Assembly (NCBI GenBank): GCA_025998675.1
Contig: AP024673.1
Coordinates: 585,221 to 649,220 of the forward strand
Length of the DNA: 64,000 bases
From: Fimbriimonadales bacterium
Lineage (GTDB): Bacteria > Armatimonadota > Fimbriimonadia > Fimbriimonadales > GBS-DC
Direction of reading: 5' to 3'
Position 1 is the first letter of the stretch; every line of letters starts with the position of its first letter. The position numbers and the translations under genes are program-made. A model generated the notes under the pieces. It was given only the letters and a program-made list of their open reading frames with translations. It did not search any database and had not been told where the DNA came from. Shown here in pieces: positions 9,201 through 17,786 of the stretch.

Positions 9201-11402
9201 TTGATGTTGCTCGGCGATGCGCCTGCGGTCGCCCGCCAGCAGGTAGGTCGCCGCCTGCCACTGCAGCGACGCCTGCACCGGCGCGCCCGTGCGCCGGTCG
9301 ATCAGCCGCACGCGGTAGCGATAGACGGTTCCCGCGTCGCCGAACTCGCGCTCTGATTGCAGGCGCGCCTCCCACACGGAGGGGGCGACCTCGAACGAGG
9401 CGTATCCCTTCGCGCCCTCCCAGCCCTCCGAAAGCGCGTACACCTCTACGGTATATTCGTAGCTGATGCTTGCCGCGTCAAGGAAGGAATCGGTTGGGCT
9501 GGCGTCCATCAGCAGGTCGCGCGCCCGCAGGGTGAGGGTCGCTTGCCCCGCCGCGTCGGTCGTGAGTTCGCCTGTAGCAATCACCTGACCTGCATATTCG
9601 GTGCTGTAATCCCACCCCTCAGCGGCGTCCTCGGACAGCTCGTCTTCCTCGGCGGGCAGGGCGTCGTAAGCCTCGTCGCTCCACCAGCGCCACGCCTCGC
9701 GGCGGTAGATGGTGTAGGTCAGCTGCGTGTTGGGCACGGGCATCCCGAAGTAGTATTCGGTCTGGATGGGGATACGCACGGTCTCGTCGGGCATGTAAAG
9801 CTTGCGGTCGGGCTTGAGGGTGATGCGGTAGGTCGGTTTGCGGTACGCGCTGAGGGGGACCCACCCTTCCACCGCGCCGTAGTCGCCCACCTGCGCACGA
9901 ATAGTGTAGTAGCCCGTCTCAGCTTCCGGAGATGTTGGAAAGCTGCCAGTGAACGCGCCCATCGAGTTGGTCGCTGTGCGCGCTTCGTAGACCACCTCGT
10001 CGCGGGGGTTCAGCACGGTGATTTGCACGGGCGTGTTGGGCGGCGGCAGGCGATAGTCGGTCATATTGCCCAGCCGCGCGACGCCCTTGAAGTGAACCGT
10101 GTGTCCGGGGCGGTAGATGGGGCGTTCGGTGTAGAGCGCGCCTGTGAACGGTTCTCCCGTGCGCGGGTTGTTCCACGAGGCGACCTGCAGGTTGCCCCAG
10201 TGAACAACATCGCCCGTGCGCGGGGAATACACGGCGACGAGTGTTCGGTTGTATCCGTCGTTTTCATAGGACGCCACGCGCCCCAGCCGCGCCAGCCCGT
10301 CGCGATTGGCGCGCGCCTCGGCAATCAGGCGCGTTTCGTAGCGCGGCGGCGACTCGAAGGCGTCAGCCCTGACCTCCCGATACACGCGGACATCGACATT
10401 TGCGATTGGTTGCCCCGTGCGCAGGTCGGTACACCACAGCTCGGTCGCCTCGTCGCCGACTTTGGACACGACGCCGATGGAGGAGACCACCACCAGCGCA
10501 ATCTGGCGGTTTGGTCCCGACTGCGCCTCCAGCAGGTACGCGCCTTCAGGCTGCTGGAGCAGCTCCACATACTGGGTGAACACGCCTTCGGGGTCGCGCC
10601 CGTGAATGGGCGTCTCGCGCGATTCAAGACGCTCCAGATGTTGCCTGTAGGCGTCCAGCGCGTGCGTCAGTGCCTGATCGGTCTGCCACCACCCGTACCG
10701 CGTACTCTCGAGAAAGCGATACAATCCCACAGGCGGCTCGCTTGAGGTGCTGAGGCGCACCTTGTAGAAGTTCAGGCGGATGCTCTCGTCGTCGTTGAAG
10801 CCGCGCAAGCCGACGCGCAGCGGTTCATCGGGGTAGTAGACCGCCTGCGGGTGAATCAGCTCCAGAAACGGCTTGGGCGGCTTGAGGGCAAGCTCCAGCT
10901 CGGCGCGTCTCCCCTCGCGCACCACCACGCGCATTTTCCGATTGGGTTCGTAAGGATAGTTCTGGGGGTCATAAAGGGTGTGCCATCTGCTGTTCGCCTC
11001 GATGGTGTAAACCCCCGCAGGAATCCCGCGCAACTGGAAGCGTCCCTCCCGGTCGGCAATCACTTCCCATGTGCGCCCGTCGGGTTCGCCGCTGAAGCCG
11101 CACTCGTACCACTCCAGCCATGCATCGTCCCATCCCTGTCGGCGGGAGGACATCTGCTGAGGCTCCTCGGGCGGAGGTTCTGTGGCAGGCGGTTCGGAAG
11201 CCCTGGACTGTCCCAGCGGCTCCTGCAGATAGAGGCGGACATAGGTTTTCGGGAGCGGGTTCAGAGTGCGTTCAGAGTAAGCGACGCCAAACACACTGCC
11301 TCGCGGCGGTTCGTTCTGCACCAGCCCGGCAATCCCGTAGAGCTGGAAGCCTATCAACAGTGCGCATCCAAGCGCGATATGTGCGACCTTGCGCCAGACC
11401 AT
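6240..11402 (-). CDS. Bacterial alpha-2-macroglobulin with an intact thioester motif
   Basis: The 1720-residue protein starts with a signal or anchor segment (about residues 5-25). It then has macroglobulin beta-sandwich domains, including a stretch where an extended P-I-Y-R-P-G-H-T motif marks MG2, the A2M domain (LPDNITEWR), and the all-alpha thioester domain with Y-G-C-V-E-Q at Cys1193-Gln1196. The Cys/Gln pair needed for the covalent trap is present. Family members trap foreign proteases in the periplasm or at the surface. ATG 11402 is preceded by AGGGTG at good spacing; an in-frame ATG 15 nt upstream has no such site. The usual partner PBP1C is absent here and the following gene is the TPR protein. 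Confidence 0.9.
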   Translation of the reverse strand: MVWRKVAHIALGCALLIGFQLYGIAGLVQNEPPRGSVFGVAYSERTLNPLPKTYVRLYLQEPLGQSRASEPPATEPPPEEPQQMSSRRQGWDDAWLEWYECGFSGEPDGRTWEVIADREGRFQLRGIPAGVYTIEANSRWHTLYDPQNYPYEPNRKMRVVVREGRRAELELALKPPKPFLELIHPQAVYYPDEPLRVGLRGFNDDESIRLNFYKVRLSTSSEPPVGLYRFLESTRYGWWQTDQALTHALDAYRQHLERLESRETPIHGRDPEGVFTQYVELLQQPEGAYLLEAQSGPNRQIALVVVSSIGVVSKVGDEATELWCTDLRTGQPIANVDVRVYREVRADAFESPPRYETRLIAEARANRDGLARLGRVASYENDGYNRTLVAVYSPRTGDVVHWGNLQVASWNNPRTGEPFTGALYTERPIYRPGHTVHFKGVARLGNMTDYRLPPPNTPVQITVLNPRDEVVYEARTATNSMGAFTGSFPTSPEAETGYYTIRAQVGDYGAVEGWVPLSAYRKPTYRITLKPDRKLYMPDETVRIPIQTEYYFGMPVPNTQLTYTIYRREAWRWWSDEAYDALPAEEDELSEDAAEGWDYSTEYAGQVIATGELTTDAAGQATLTLRARDLLMDASPTDSFLDAASISYEYTVEVYALSEGWEGAKGYASFEVAPSVWEARLQSEREFGDAGTVYRYRVRLIDRRTGAPVQASLQWQAATYLLAGDRRRIAEQHQGTLQTDAQGYAAFEFTPETGGDWEITLTARDAQGYSVDARHLLWVWDDAYTPQWSARARDANALEARLQKRVYEPGEKVELALRTPHRDAVFYITLEGERLYHSQVVRAQGALTRVRLPITREQIPNAFVSVCMVRDKQLVRRELEYRVGRRLGAMRVQIQTDKPRYEPGETMQVRLQTADMQGNPVPAELSLAVVDEAIYAIREDDPAVVRRAFYSRRWNRVNTDFSAVWLALQGDKGAAETIRRDFRDTAFWLPIVRTDARGGATVRVRLPDNITEWRLTAIAHTTDTRIGYARAQVKAAKDLTARLRLPMWLVEGDRTEINAILSNDTDQPREVEVELRAPDGVRRQIARVPARNSVALRWDYAPSALGEQKFVLIARERNGRLRDAEERTLLVKPQSLTETDSRAVALNAERTLTLTMHADALPERAALTLRSFPSVSAIAVESLPYLLDYPYGCVEQTVSRFVPALLALQAAKQLKLPLDEATRRKINEITQQSLQRLQRMQCDDGGWGWWQDRESSAWTTAYAVWGLHAARQAGVSVPETMYQRGVRALARHAEEMLNRILTPDEWGFRVPTHEALLVLQTLAQTDAPAPARLNDRQQVAQWVEWATQPRTPNSEDYIPPEWLQPYRATLARILLRWRDLPDAPTHLQRLWEAMQRDALEDRSYIDWSPNRTDDPYDLWSYAWYEAETQAEILLTLLEARPLAEALFGSLMRYEQLVSKTAVGLALGYRNRAWYSSRDTARAVEALLAYSLRYERDNALEGAYEVWLNGQQVRTITVQAQGARRVAQTLRLTGLPWRRGENTLLLRPTRGAPLISMTLEQPRKLSFQHADAPTGPLKLRVYRVERPAEMTTPGERLRPLRSGDTVRTGDLLRIDVVARMPQKVSRLDYTVLETPFPAGCAPFETEAFYTSWWWDYAHEEVRDDRAVAFRSRWQRGDEYRYTLLVRAESPGEYTLLPAHLWGMYAPFQAHSNPFRIRIAAR

Positions 11403-11489
11403 ACCATCACCCTGCATTCAATATTCGACGCGCGAAAACCATTCCTGCTGGGTTTATTCACCGTTGCAGGAAATTGGGGGCAGCGGCAG

Positions 11490-11495
11490 TATAAT
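11490..11495 (+). promoter_or_regulatory. -10 box of the 11514 gene
   Basis: TATAAT followed by GGAGGGGAAA 6-11 nt before the ATG. This gene has a short, ordinary leader of about 12 nt. Confidence 0.6.
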
Positions 11496-11513
11496 AACGG
11501 AGGGGAAACTGGT

Positions 11514-12293
11514 ATGACGCTGGAGCAACAGCAATCGGCTGACGCGCAGGCGCGCTATTCGCCAGAAGAGGCGGGCGAGATTCTGCGTCGGGCGGCGAAC
11601 CTGCAGGACAGCACCTTCACGGTCGAGCAGCTGCGTGCGATTGCCCGCGAGGCGGGCGTCGCCGACGAGAATCTGGAGCGCGCGATTGAACAGCACGAGC
11701 AGGGGCGTATGCAAGCCGCGCAAGAGGCGCAGGCGCGCACAAAACGCAAGCGGCTGCTCAAATGGTTGGGACTGGCTGCCGCTGGATTCGTGCTGTCCAT
11801 GATACTTGGCGTTGTCGCGCTCGCTGGTTTCTGGGTCGTTGCAACCACGCCGCAGTCTTTTGAGGCGACCACGCAAACCTCCTATGGTCTGGGCGATCTG
11901 CTTGCCTCCTCCAGCAGCTACGCGGTCTATCGTGTGAACACTCTATCCTCAGGGCAGGAACCGGCGCAGCGGGTGGTAATCCGCAGCCGTTTCGGGGACG
12001 AGTATGTGGTCGGTACCGAGTTCCAGCGGGTGTCTTTTGCTTCATTTGCACCCTATGCCTCTCGTGTAGCGCTCTACGACTCGGCAACGGGTGAGATATG
12101 GGTCGTTGAGTTAGGTGGCAAGGGGCTGCAGCGGATTGGACGCAGCGGCGAGCCGCTTGCGGTGGGGAATCGATCCGTAGGAACGATTGCGAACGGCAAC
12201 CCGATTGTGGGCTGGGAATCGGACAGCGTTTCCCCCCGACTGCGCATACGGCTGGAAAATGGTCAGGTCGTTGATGTGCCTGTTCGACGGTGA
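11514..12293 (+). CDS. Single-pass membrane protein with N-terminal helical domain
   Basis: This is a 259-residue protein. Residues 14-65 form a helical module (SPEEAGEILRRAANL, then VEQLRAIAREAGV, then LERAIEQHE) seen at the start of many small bacterial membrane proteins of unknown role. It is followed by a basic linker (KRKRLLKW), one strong transmembrane segment (about residues 85-107), and a C-terminal domain of short beta-rich repeats with no recognised family. I cannot assign a function. The ATG at 11514 has a strong GGAGGGGA site; the reading frame is open far upstream, but that part is antisense to the macroglobulin gene. Divergent from it, with about 110 bp between starts. Confidence 0.7.
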   Translation: MTLEQQQSADAQARYSPEEAGEILRRAANLQDSTFTVEQLRAIAREAGVADENLERAIEQHEQGRMQAAQEAQARTKRKRLLKWLGLAAAGFVLSMILGVVALAGFWVVATTPQSFEATTQTSYGLGDLLASSSSYAVYRVNTLSSGQEPAQRVVIRSRFGDEYVVGTEFQRVSFASFAPYASRVALYDSATGEIWVVELGGKGLQRIGRSGEPLAVGNRSVGTIANGNPIVGWESDSVSPRLRIRLENGQVVDVPVRR

Positions 12294-12360
12294 AGTGCAT
12301 AAGGAACGCTGTGTCTCATCTGAACACGAACACTGCCATCCCGCCACCCTGATTGTTGGG

Positions 12361-12366
12361 TACACT
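12361..12366 (+). promoter_or_regulatory. -10 box of acnA
   Basis: GGG-TACACT, with the predicted +1 about 16 nt before the ATG at 12389 and a GGAGCGGAGGAG ribosome-binding region between them. Confidence 0.5.
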
Positions 12367-12388
12367 CTTGGAGCGGAGGAGACAACTC

Positions 12389-15142
12389 ATGACGACGCGA
12401 GCCACACTATCAGTGGAAGGACAGAGCTACACCTACTACAGTTTGCCCGCCGCAGAGCAGCACGGACTGGGCAGGATTGACCGATTGCCCTTTTCTATTC
12501 GCGTTTTGCTGGAGAATATGTTGCGCCTGGCGGAGTCGCCTGAGGGCGCGACGCTGCTGGGTTCCGAAGCGGAGGCGACCCTGCGCGCGCTGGCGAGCTG
12601 GCAGCCCCAGCCAGAGCCGCGCGAGATTCCCCTGATGCCTGCCCGCGTCATCCTGCAGGACTTCACGGGCGTGCCCTGCGTGGTGGACCTCGTGGCAATG
12701 CGCAACGCGATGCAGGAGCGCGGCAAAGACCCCCAGCGCATCAACCCTGTCGTGCCCGCCGACCTGGTGATTGACCACTCGGTGCAGGTGGACTTCTTCG
12801 GCACGCAGTACGCCTTCTTTTTGAATGTTGAGAAGGAGTTCGAGCGCAACCGCGAGCGGTACATGCTGCTGCGCTGGGCGCAACGCGCGTTCGATGGCTT
12901 CCGCGTCGTGCCGCCCGGCACGGGCATCGTGCATCAGGTGAATCTGGAGTATCTGGGCAGGGTGGTGCAGACGCGGCAGGTCAACGGCGACGCGATTGCG
13001 TTCCCCGACTCGCTGGTCGGCACGGACAGCCACACGACGATGATTAACGCGCTGGGCATTCTCGGCTGGGGCGTGGGCGGGATCGAAGCCGAGGCGGTCA
13101 TGCTGGGGCAGCCCTACTATATGCTGATTCCGCAGGTGGTCGGGTTCAAACTCACGGGCGAGCTGCCCGAAGGCGCGACGGCGACCGACCTGGTGCTGAC
13201 CGTGACGCAGATGCTGCGCAAAAAGGGCGTGGTGGACAAGTTCGTGGAGTTCTACGGACCGGGCTTGAGCAGCCTGACTGTTGAAGACCGCGCGACGATT
13301 GCGAACATGGCGCCCGAATACGGCGCGACGATGGGCTTTTTCCCTGTAGACCAGCGCACGCTGGACTACCTGCGCTTCACGGGCAGGCACGAGAGCCTTG
13401 TGCGGCTGGTGGAGGCGTACTGCAAGGAGAACGCGCTGTTCCGCACCGACGCGACGCCCGACCCCGAATACTCCGACACGCTGGAGCTGGATCTCAGCAC
13501 GGTGGAGCCGAGCCTCGCGGGACCGAAGCGCCCACATGACCGCGTGCCCCTGCGCGAGATGCAAGCCAGCTTCCGCAAAGCGCTTTACACCCCCCTGCGC
13601 GAGGGCGGCTTCGGACTGCAGGCGCCCGAACCCACCCGATGGGACGACGAATCGCCCGTGGAGGAGACCCCTGCCGAGCGCGGGCATGTGGGCGTGCCCG
13701 TTGTGCTGGACGGCGAGGAGACCTTCCTCAAGCACGGCGATGTGGTGATTGCGGCGATTACCTCCTGCACGAACACCTCCAACCCGGCGGTGATGGTCGC
13801 GGCGGGGCTGCTGGCGAAAAAGGCGGTAGAGCGCGGGCTGCAGGTCAAGCCGTGGGTGAAGACGAGCCTCGCGCCGGGCAGCCGCGTGGTGTCCGACTAT
13901 CTGGCGAACGCGGGGCTGCTGCCCTATCTGGAGGCGCTGCGCTTCCATGTGGTCGGCTACGGCTGCACGACCTGTATCGGCAACAGTGGTCCGCTGCCGC
14001 CCGTGATTTCGGAGGCGGTCAAAGAAGGCGACCTCGTGGTGGCGGCGGTGCTGTCGGGCAACCGCAACTTCGAGGCGCGCATCAACCCGCAGGTGAAGGC
14101 GAACTACCTCGCCTCGCCGCCGCTCGTGGTCGCCTACGCGTTGGCAGGTACGGTCGACATCGACCTGCAGCACGACCCGCTGGGCTGGGATCCGAACGGC
14201 AACCCGGTGTTTTTGCGCGACATCTGGCCCACCCCCGCCGAAGTGCGCGAGACCATCGCCCGCGCGCTTCAGTCGGAGCTGTTCAAGCACCGCTACGCGC
14301 AGGTGTTCGACGGCGACGAACACTGGCAGTCGCTGCCCGTGCCCGACTCCGAAGTCTATCAGTGGGACGCGAACAGCACCTACATTCAGCGACCGCCGTA
14401 CTTCGATGGGATGCCCGATACGCCGCCTCCGCTGAGCGACATTCACGGCGCGCGCGTGCTGGCAATCTTCGGCGACAGCATCACGACCGACCACATCTCG
14501 CCTGCGGGCAGTATCCCCATCGACAGCCCTGCGGGGCAGTACTTGATTCAGCACGGCGTCGACCCGCGCGATTTCAACACCTACGGCTCGCGGCGGGGCA
14601 ACCACGAGGTGATGATTCGCGGCACATTTGCCAACATCCGTATCAAGAACCTGCTGCTGCCTGGCGTGGAGGGCGGCTACACCATCCACTGGGACACGGG
14701 CGAGCGCACGACCATCTACGAGGCGTGCCAGCGCTACGCGGCTTCGAACACGCCGCTGGTAGTGCTGGCGGGCAAGGAGTACGGTTCGGGCAGCTCGCGC
14801 GACTGGGCAGCCAAAGGCACGGCGCTGCTGGGCGTGCGCGCGGTGATTGCCGAGAGCTTCGAGCGCATCCATCGGGGCAACCTCGTCGGGATGGGCGTGC
14901 TGCCGCTGCAGTTCATGCCCGGCGAGAATGCGCAGTCGCTGGGGCTGACAGGCGAGGAGGTGTTCCATATCGAAGGCATCGCCGACCTCGCCCCGCGCAA
15001 GACGCTCACCGTGCGGGCGGTCAAACCCGACGGCAGTGTGCGCGAGTTCCGCGTGCTGGCGCGAGTCGACACGCCGATTGAGGTGGAATACTACCGCCAC
15101 GGCGGCATCCTGCCGATGGTGCTGCGCAAGATGATGGCGTAA
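12389..15142 (+). CDS. acnA: Aconitate hydratase A
   Basis: The 917-residue protein matches the AcnA/IRP1 class in length. The three [4Fe-4S] ligands are Cys460 ([10 protein letters not shown]), Cys526 and Cys529 ([12 protein letters not shown]). The C-terminal swivel domain has the [10 protein letters not shown] segment. The enzyme interconverts citrate and isocitrate in the TCA cycle; AcnA-type enzymes are the more oxygen-stable form in many bacteria. The ATG at 12389 has a strong GGAGGAG site, while the earlier in-frame start at 12353 precedes the -10 box. The next gene, an A-type iron-sulfur carrier, may help load its cluster. Confidence 0.97.
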   Translation: MTTRATLSVEGQSYTYYSLPAAEQHGLGRIDRLPFSIRVLLENMLRLAESPEGATLLGSEAEATLRALASWQPQPEPREIPLMPARVILQDFTGVPCVVDLVAMRNAMQERGKDPQRINPVVPADLVIDHSVQVDFFGTQYAFFLNVEKEFERNRERYMLLRWAQRAFDGFRVVPPGTGIVHQVNLEYLGRVVQTRQVNGDAIAFPDSLVGTDSHTTMINALGILGWGVGGIEAEAVMLGQPYYMLIPQVVGFKLTGELPEGATATDLVLTVTQMLRKKGVVDKFVEFYGPGLSSLTVEDRATIANMAPEYGATMGFFPVDQRTLDYLRFTGRHESLVRLVEAYCKENALFRTDATPDPEYSDTLELDLSTVEPSLAGPKRPHDRVPLREMQASFRKALYTPLREGGFGLQAPEPTRWDDESPVEETPAERGHVGVPVVLDGEETFLKHGDVVIAAITSCTNTSNPAVMVAAGLLAKKAVERGLQVKPWVKTSLAPGSRVVSDYLANAGLLPYLEALRFHVVGYGCTTCIGNSGPLPPVISEAVKEGDLVVAAVLSGNRNFEARINPQVKANYLASPPLVVAYALAGTVDIDLQHDPLGWDPNGNPVFLRDIWPTPAEVRETIARALQSELFKHRYAQVFDGDEHWQSLPVPDSEVYQWDANSTYIQRPPYFDGMPDTPPPLSDIHGARVLAIFGDSITTDHISPAGSIPIDSPAGQYLIQHGVDPRDFNTYGSRRGNHEVMIRGTFANIRIKNLLLPGVEGGYTIHWDTGERTTIYEACQRYAASNTPLVVLAGKEYGSGSSRDWAAKGTALLGVRAVIAESFERIHRGNLVGMGVLPLQFMPGENAQSLGLTGEEVFHIEGIADLAPRKTLTVRAVKPDGSVREFRVLARVDTPIEVEYYRHGGILPMVLRKMMA

Positions 15143-15180
15143 AACGCCTGCGCGTCCTCCAGTTCTGGGGGCGCGCAGGG

Positions 15181-15186
15181 TATAAT
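15181..15186 (+). promoter_or_regulatory. -10 box, leaderless start of the A-type carrier gene
   Basis: GGG-TATAAT ends 8 nt before the GTG at 15194, so the +1 is expected at or beside the start codon. Confidence 0.55.
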
Positions 15187-15193
15187 TGCGCTG

Positions 15194-15544
15194 GTGAGTG
15201 CTATGACACAGACCCAGTTCCCAATCCGTTTAACGGAGCGCGCGATTGCTCGAATCAAGCAGGTGCTGGCGCGACAGGGCAAGCCTGACGCCTACCTGCG
15301 CATCGGCGTGCGCGCGGGGGGCTGTTCGGGATTCGAGCATGTGATGATGCCTGTGGACTCGCCGCGCCCGAACGACCTGATGGCGGAATTCGACGGCGTG
15401 CGCGTGGTGGTAGACCCCAGGAGCGCGGAGATACTGGAGGGCGCGACCGTCGACTACACGGGTCAGCTGATTGGGGGCGGGTTCCACTTCGACATCCCGA
15501 AAGCCAAGCGCAGCTGCGGCTGCGGCACATCGTTCAGTCTGTAG
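15194..15544 (+). CDS. A-type iron-sulfur cluster carrier (IscA/ErpA family)
   Basis: The 116-residue protein has the three conserved cysteines of the HesB/IscA fold: one in GGCSGFEH and two in the C-terminal CGCGTSF. It receives and delivers Fe-S clusters. Whether it is ErpA-, SufA- or IscA-like cannot be settled by eye. The start could be GTG 15194, which lies exactly where a leaderless transcript would begin, or ATG 15203, nine nucleotides on. It follows acnA in the same direction but has its own -10 box. Confidence 0.9.
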   Translation: MSAMTQTQFPIRLTERAIARIKQVLARQGKPDAYLRIGVRAGGCSGFEHVMMPVDSPRPNDLMAEFDGVRVVVDPRSAEILEGATVDYTGQLIGGGFHFDIPKAKRSCGCGTSFSL

Positions 15545-15553
15545 CGCCGTCGC

Positions 15554-15582
15554 TTGAATTGCGCGGCGTGTTGGGGTATAAT
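15554..15582 (+). promoter_or_regulatory. Promoter of tRNA-Gly(UCC)
   Basis: A -35 box TTGAAT (15554-15559) and a -10 box TATAAT (15577-15582) are separated by 17 bp, and the tRNA starts 11 nt further on. This is the best textbook-like sigma-70 promoter in the window. Confidence 0.75.
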
Positions 15583-15592
15583 TCACATGCGA

Positions 15593-15666
<74 letters not shown>

Positions 15667-15693
15667 GTTCCGTTTTGCCTCCCACACAGAGCC

Positions 15694-15716
15694 CCAGCTT
15701 GGAAGGCTGGCGGTGC
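15694..15716 (+). repeat. Inverted copy of the tRNA-Gly anticodon stem-loop
   Basis: CCAGCTTGGAAGGCTGG (15694-15710) is the exact reverse complement of the anticodon hairpin at 15618-15634, and both are followed by CGGTGC in the same orientation. It lies 28 nt beyond the tRNA's CCA, just outside the stop of the convergent gene. Confidence 0.8.
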
Positions 15717-15720
15717 AGCG

Positions 15721-16641
15721 TTACTGGGGCTTGACCTCTTCTATCGCGCCGTCGCGACACACGAAGGCGTTGAACCGCTGGGGCTGCGTCGCCGCCAGCC
15801 CGAACTCGCCTTTGGCGGAGATGGCAATCACTGCGCACTGGTGCTGGGCGACATCGGGCAGTCGTCGCAGCATGAAGGCGACACAGCGCGCGCACGCCTG
15901 CTGCGCCGAATAGCCGGCTCGCATCGCCTCGACCACGCGGCTGGCTAACGCAAACCGCCAGATTTCCTCGCCGACGCCTGTGCAGACCGCCGCGCCCGCC
16001 TCGTTGTCCGCGTACAGTCCCGCGCCGACAATCGGCGAGTCGCCTACGCGCCCGGGCAACTTCCACGCCAGCCCGCTGGTGGTGCAGGCGACCACCAGAT
16101 GCCCCTCGTGCCAGCCCAGCACGCCGACAGTATCGTGCGATTCTTCGGGGGCGTCGGCGCGTTCGGTGGAGACCTCTTTCGGCGCGGTCTGCTGGGCACG
16201 CCACTGCTGCCAGCGGCGCAACGATTCGGGCGTGAGCAGTTGCTGGGGCGTGTAGCCGTGCTGGAGGGCGAATCGCGCCGCGCCGTCGCCGACCAGCATC
16301 AGGTGTGGGGTGCGCTCCATCACCGCCCGCGCGAGATAAATCACGGGCATGAACTGGCGCACGCCCGCGACCGCGCCCGCCCGCAGCCGCGCGCCCTCCA
16401 TCACGGCGGCGTCCAGCTCCACCTCGCCGTCGCGATTGGGCAAGCCGCCATACCCAACCGATAACACCTGCGGGTCGCGCTCCGCCGTCGCCGCGCCCTC
16501 CACCACCGCGTCCAGCAAGCGCAAGGCAGAGTCCGTCTCCGAAGATTCCTGCCAGCGTCGGTGCGCCGTCTCCACACACGCGCGCCCGAACCACCATGTC
16601 GCTGCAAAGAGGGTGTTCACAGGGGCGTCGATTCGGCACAC
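15721..16641 (-). CDS. Glycosylasparaginase-type N-terminal nucleophile hydrolase
   Basis: The 306-residue protein has the HDTVG autocleavage site at residues 169-173, where Thr171 becomes the new N-terminus and nucleophile. It is followed by the substrate-binding GRVGDSPIVGAGLY segment and CTGVGEE. This is the aspartylglucosaminidase/isoaspartyl peptidase family, and the GRVGDSP context favours the glycosylasparaginase branch, which releases aspartate from N-linked glycan-Asn or related amides. No signal peptide is evident. A longer open frame exists, but GTG 16641 has AGGAAGA 7 nt upstream and gives the usual family length. It is divergent from the methyltransferase gene with 54 bp between starts. 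Confidence 0.88.
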   Translation of the reverse strand: MCRIDAPVNTLFAATWWFGRACVETAHRRWQESSETDSALRLLDAVVEGAATAERDPQVLSVGYGGLPNRDGEVELDAAVMEGARLRAGAVAGVRQFMPVIYLARAVMERTPHLMLVGDGAARFALQHGYTPQQLLTPESLRRWQQWRAQQTAPKEVSTERADAPEESHDTVGVLGWHEGHLVVACTTSGLAWKLPGRVGDSPIVGAGLYADNEAGAAVCTGVGEEIWRFALASRVVEAMRAGYSAQQACARCVAFMLRRLPDVAQHQCAVIAISAKGEFGLAATQPQRFNAFVCRDGAIEEVKPQ

Positions 16642-16673
16642 TGACAAATCTTCCTGTCGCTCTTTGCCATGGG

Positions 16674-16679
16674 TATACT
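16674..16679 (+). promoter_or_regulatory. -10 box of the methyltransferase gene
   Basis: GGG-TATACT ends 17 nt before the ATG at 16696. It contains the palindrome GTATAC, so the minus-strand reading (TATACC) could also serve the divergent gene. This position rules out the in-frame ATG at 16669. Confidence 0.5.
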
Positions 16680-16695
16680 TACAGTCAGAATCGCT

Positions 16696-17757
16696 ATGGA
16701 AGCCCACGACTACACGGAACGCGCCTACCTGTCGGCAATCGAGGCAGCCAAGTTTCTGGGCGTCTCTGTGCGCATGATTCATCAGCTCGTCGCGAGGGGG
16801 CAGCTTCCGACGGTGGTGGCTGCCAGCGGACAAAAACGGTTCCGCCTTGTCGATCTGAAGCGGCTCAAACAACTGACGCCACTCTTGACCACAAAGTGTC
16901 TGCCCACCGAACCGTTCACGGAGACCCTCATCCTGAACGGAACAACCCAGCAAATCGTGGTCGATAATGCACAGCACATGTCCAGTGTCTCAAACGACAG
17001 TGTCCATCTTGTCGTTACCTCGCCGCCATACTTTAACGCGAAAATGTATTCGCGTGAGGCTATTCCGGGCGACTTGGGCAATCTGCACTCACTGGAAGAA
17101 TGGCTGGAGCAAATCGCGGTGGTCTGGAGCGAGGTGTACCGCGTGCTTCAAACCGGACGCAAACTGTTTATCAATATCATGAACCTGCCTATCCGCACTA
17201 ATGGCACTTTCCGCACGCTCAATCTGGTGGGCAAAACTATAGACCTCTGCGAGCAAATTGGTTTCATTTTCAAACGCGACATTATCTGGCATAAAACGAA
17301 TTCTGTGCGCGCTCACTTTGGAACCTACCCCTATCCGGGCGGTGTATTGATAAATCACATGCACGAATTCATTCTGGAGTTCGAGAAGCCAGAGCCAAAG
17401 GGCTACAAAAAGTACGCGCACCTGACCGAGGCGCAACGCGAAGAGTCGAGGCTGGATAAAGAGTTCTGGATAAATCTCAAGAAAAGCGATGTGTGGCTCA
17501 TCAAGCCTGAAGGAAGCGGCGACCAGCGTTCGCATGTAGCGCCGTTTCCGTATGAGCTACCGTATCGCCTCATCAAGGCGTACAGTTTCGTCGGGGAAAC
17601 GGTTCTGGACCCCTTTGTTGGTTCGGGTACCACTCTACTTGCCTGTGCAAATCTGCGACGCAACGGAATCGGCTACGAGATTAATCCAGAAATCGCCGTC
17701 GAAGCTCTCCAGCGACTGCGGAGCTTCCGGGTTGGCTTGCCACTTGTAGAGGGATGA
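16696..17757 (+). CDS. Helix-turn-helix/DNA amino-methyltransferase fusion
   Basis: This is a 353-residue protein. Residues 10-62 resemble a MerR/excisionase-type DNA-binding helix-turn-helix (YLSAIEAAKFLGVS then GQKRFRLVDLKRL). The rest is an amino-methyltransferase of the beta order: catalytic TSPPY at 108-112 precedes the S-adenosylmethionine loop DPFVGSGTT at 305-313. The TSPPY form favours N4-cytosine, with N6-adenine possible. No restriction nuclease or specificity subunit is next to it, so it is probably solitary. The gene is visibly more AT-rich than its neighbours, with runs such as AATATCATG and AAACGAATT, which suggests recent acquisition close to a tRNA gene. Confidence 0.85.
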   Translation: MEAHDYTERAYLSAIEAAKFLGVSVRMIHQLVARGQLPTVVAASGQKRFRLVDLKRLKQLTPLLTTKCLPTEPFTETLILNGTTQQIVVDNAQHMSSVSNDSVHLVVTSPPYFNAKMYSREAIPGDLGNLHSLEEWLEQIAVVWSEVYRVLQTGRKLFINIMNLPIRTNGTFRTLNLVGKTIDLCEQIGFIFKRDIIWHKTNSVRAHFGTYPYPGGVLINHMHEFILEFEKPEPKGYKKYAHLTEAQREESRLDKEFWINLKKSDVWLIKPEGSGDQRSHVAPFPYELPYRLIKAYSFVGETVLDPFVGSGTTLLACANLRRNGIGYEINPEIAVEALQRLRSFRVGLPLVEG

Positions 17758-17759
17758 GG

Positions 17760-17765
17760 TACACT
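17760..17765 (+). promoter_or_regulatory. -10 box of the coiled-coil protein gene
   Basis: GG-TACACT overlaps the end of the methyltransferase gene region (stop at 17757). The expected +1 is near 17772, about 15 nt before the ATG. Confidence 0.45.
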
Positions 17766-17786
17766 AAGGGTACTGGGGGTATTACG

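Noticed and set aside
6873-10745. Long plus-strand frames inside the macroglobulin region
   Set aside because: All are antisense to the macroglobulin gene, which has a thioester motif and ordered domains. These frames show no motif.
12410-15100. 896-residue minus-strand open frame across acnA
   Set aside because: It is the antisense shadow of aconitase, produced by high GC at third positions; its translation is His/Arg-rich with no family motif.
16696-17757. Prophage or integrated island around the methyltransferase
   Set aside because: No integrase, phage structural gene or second attachment site was seen on either side; only the methyltransferase itself looks foreign.
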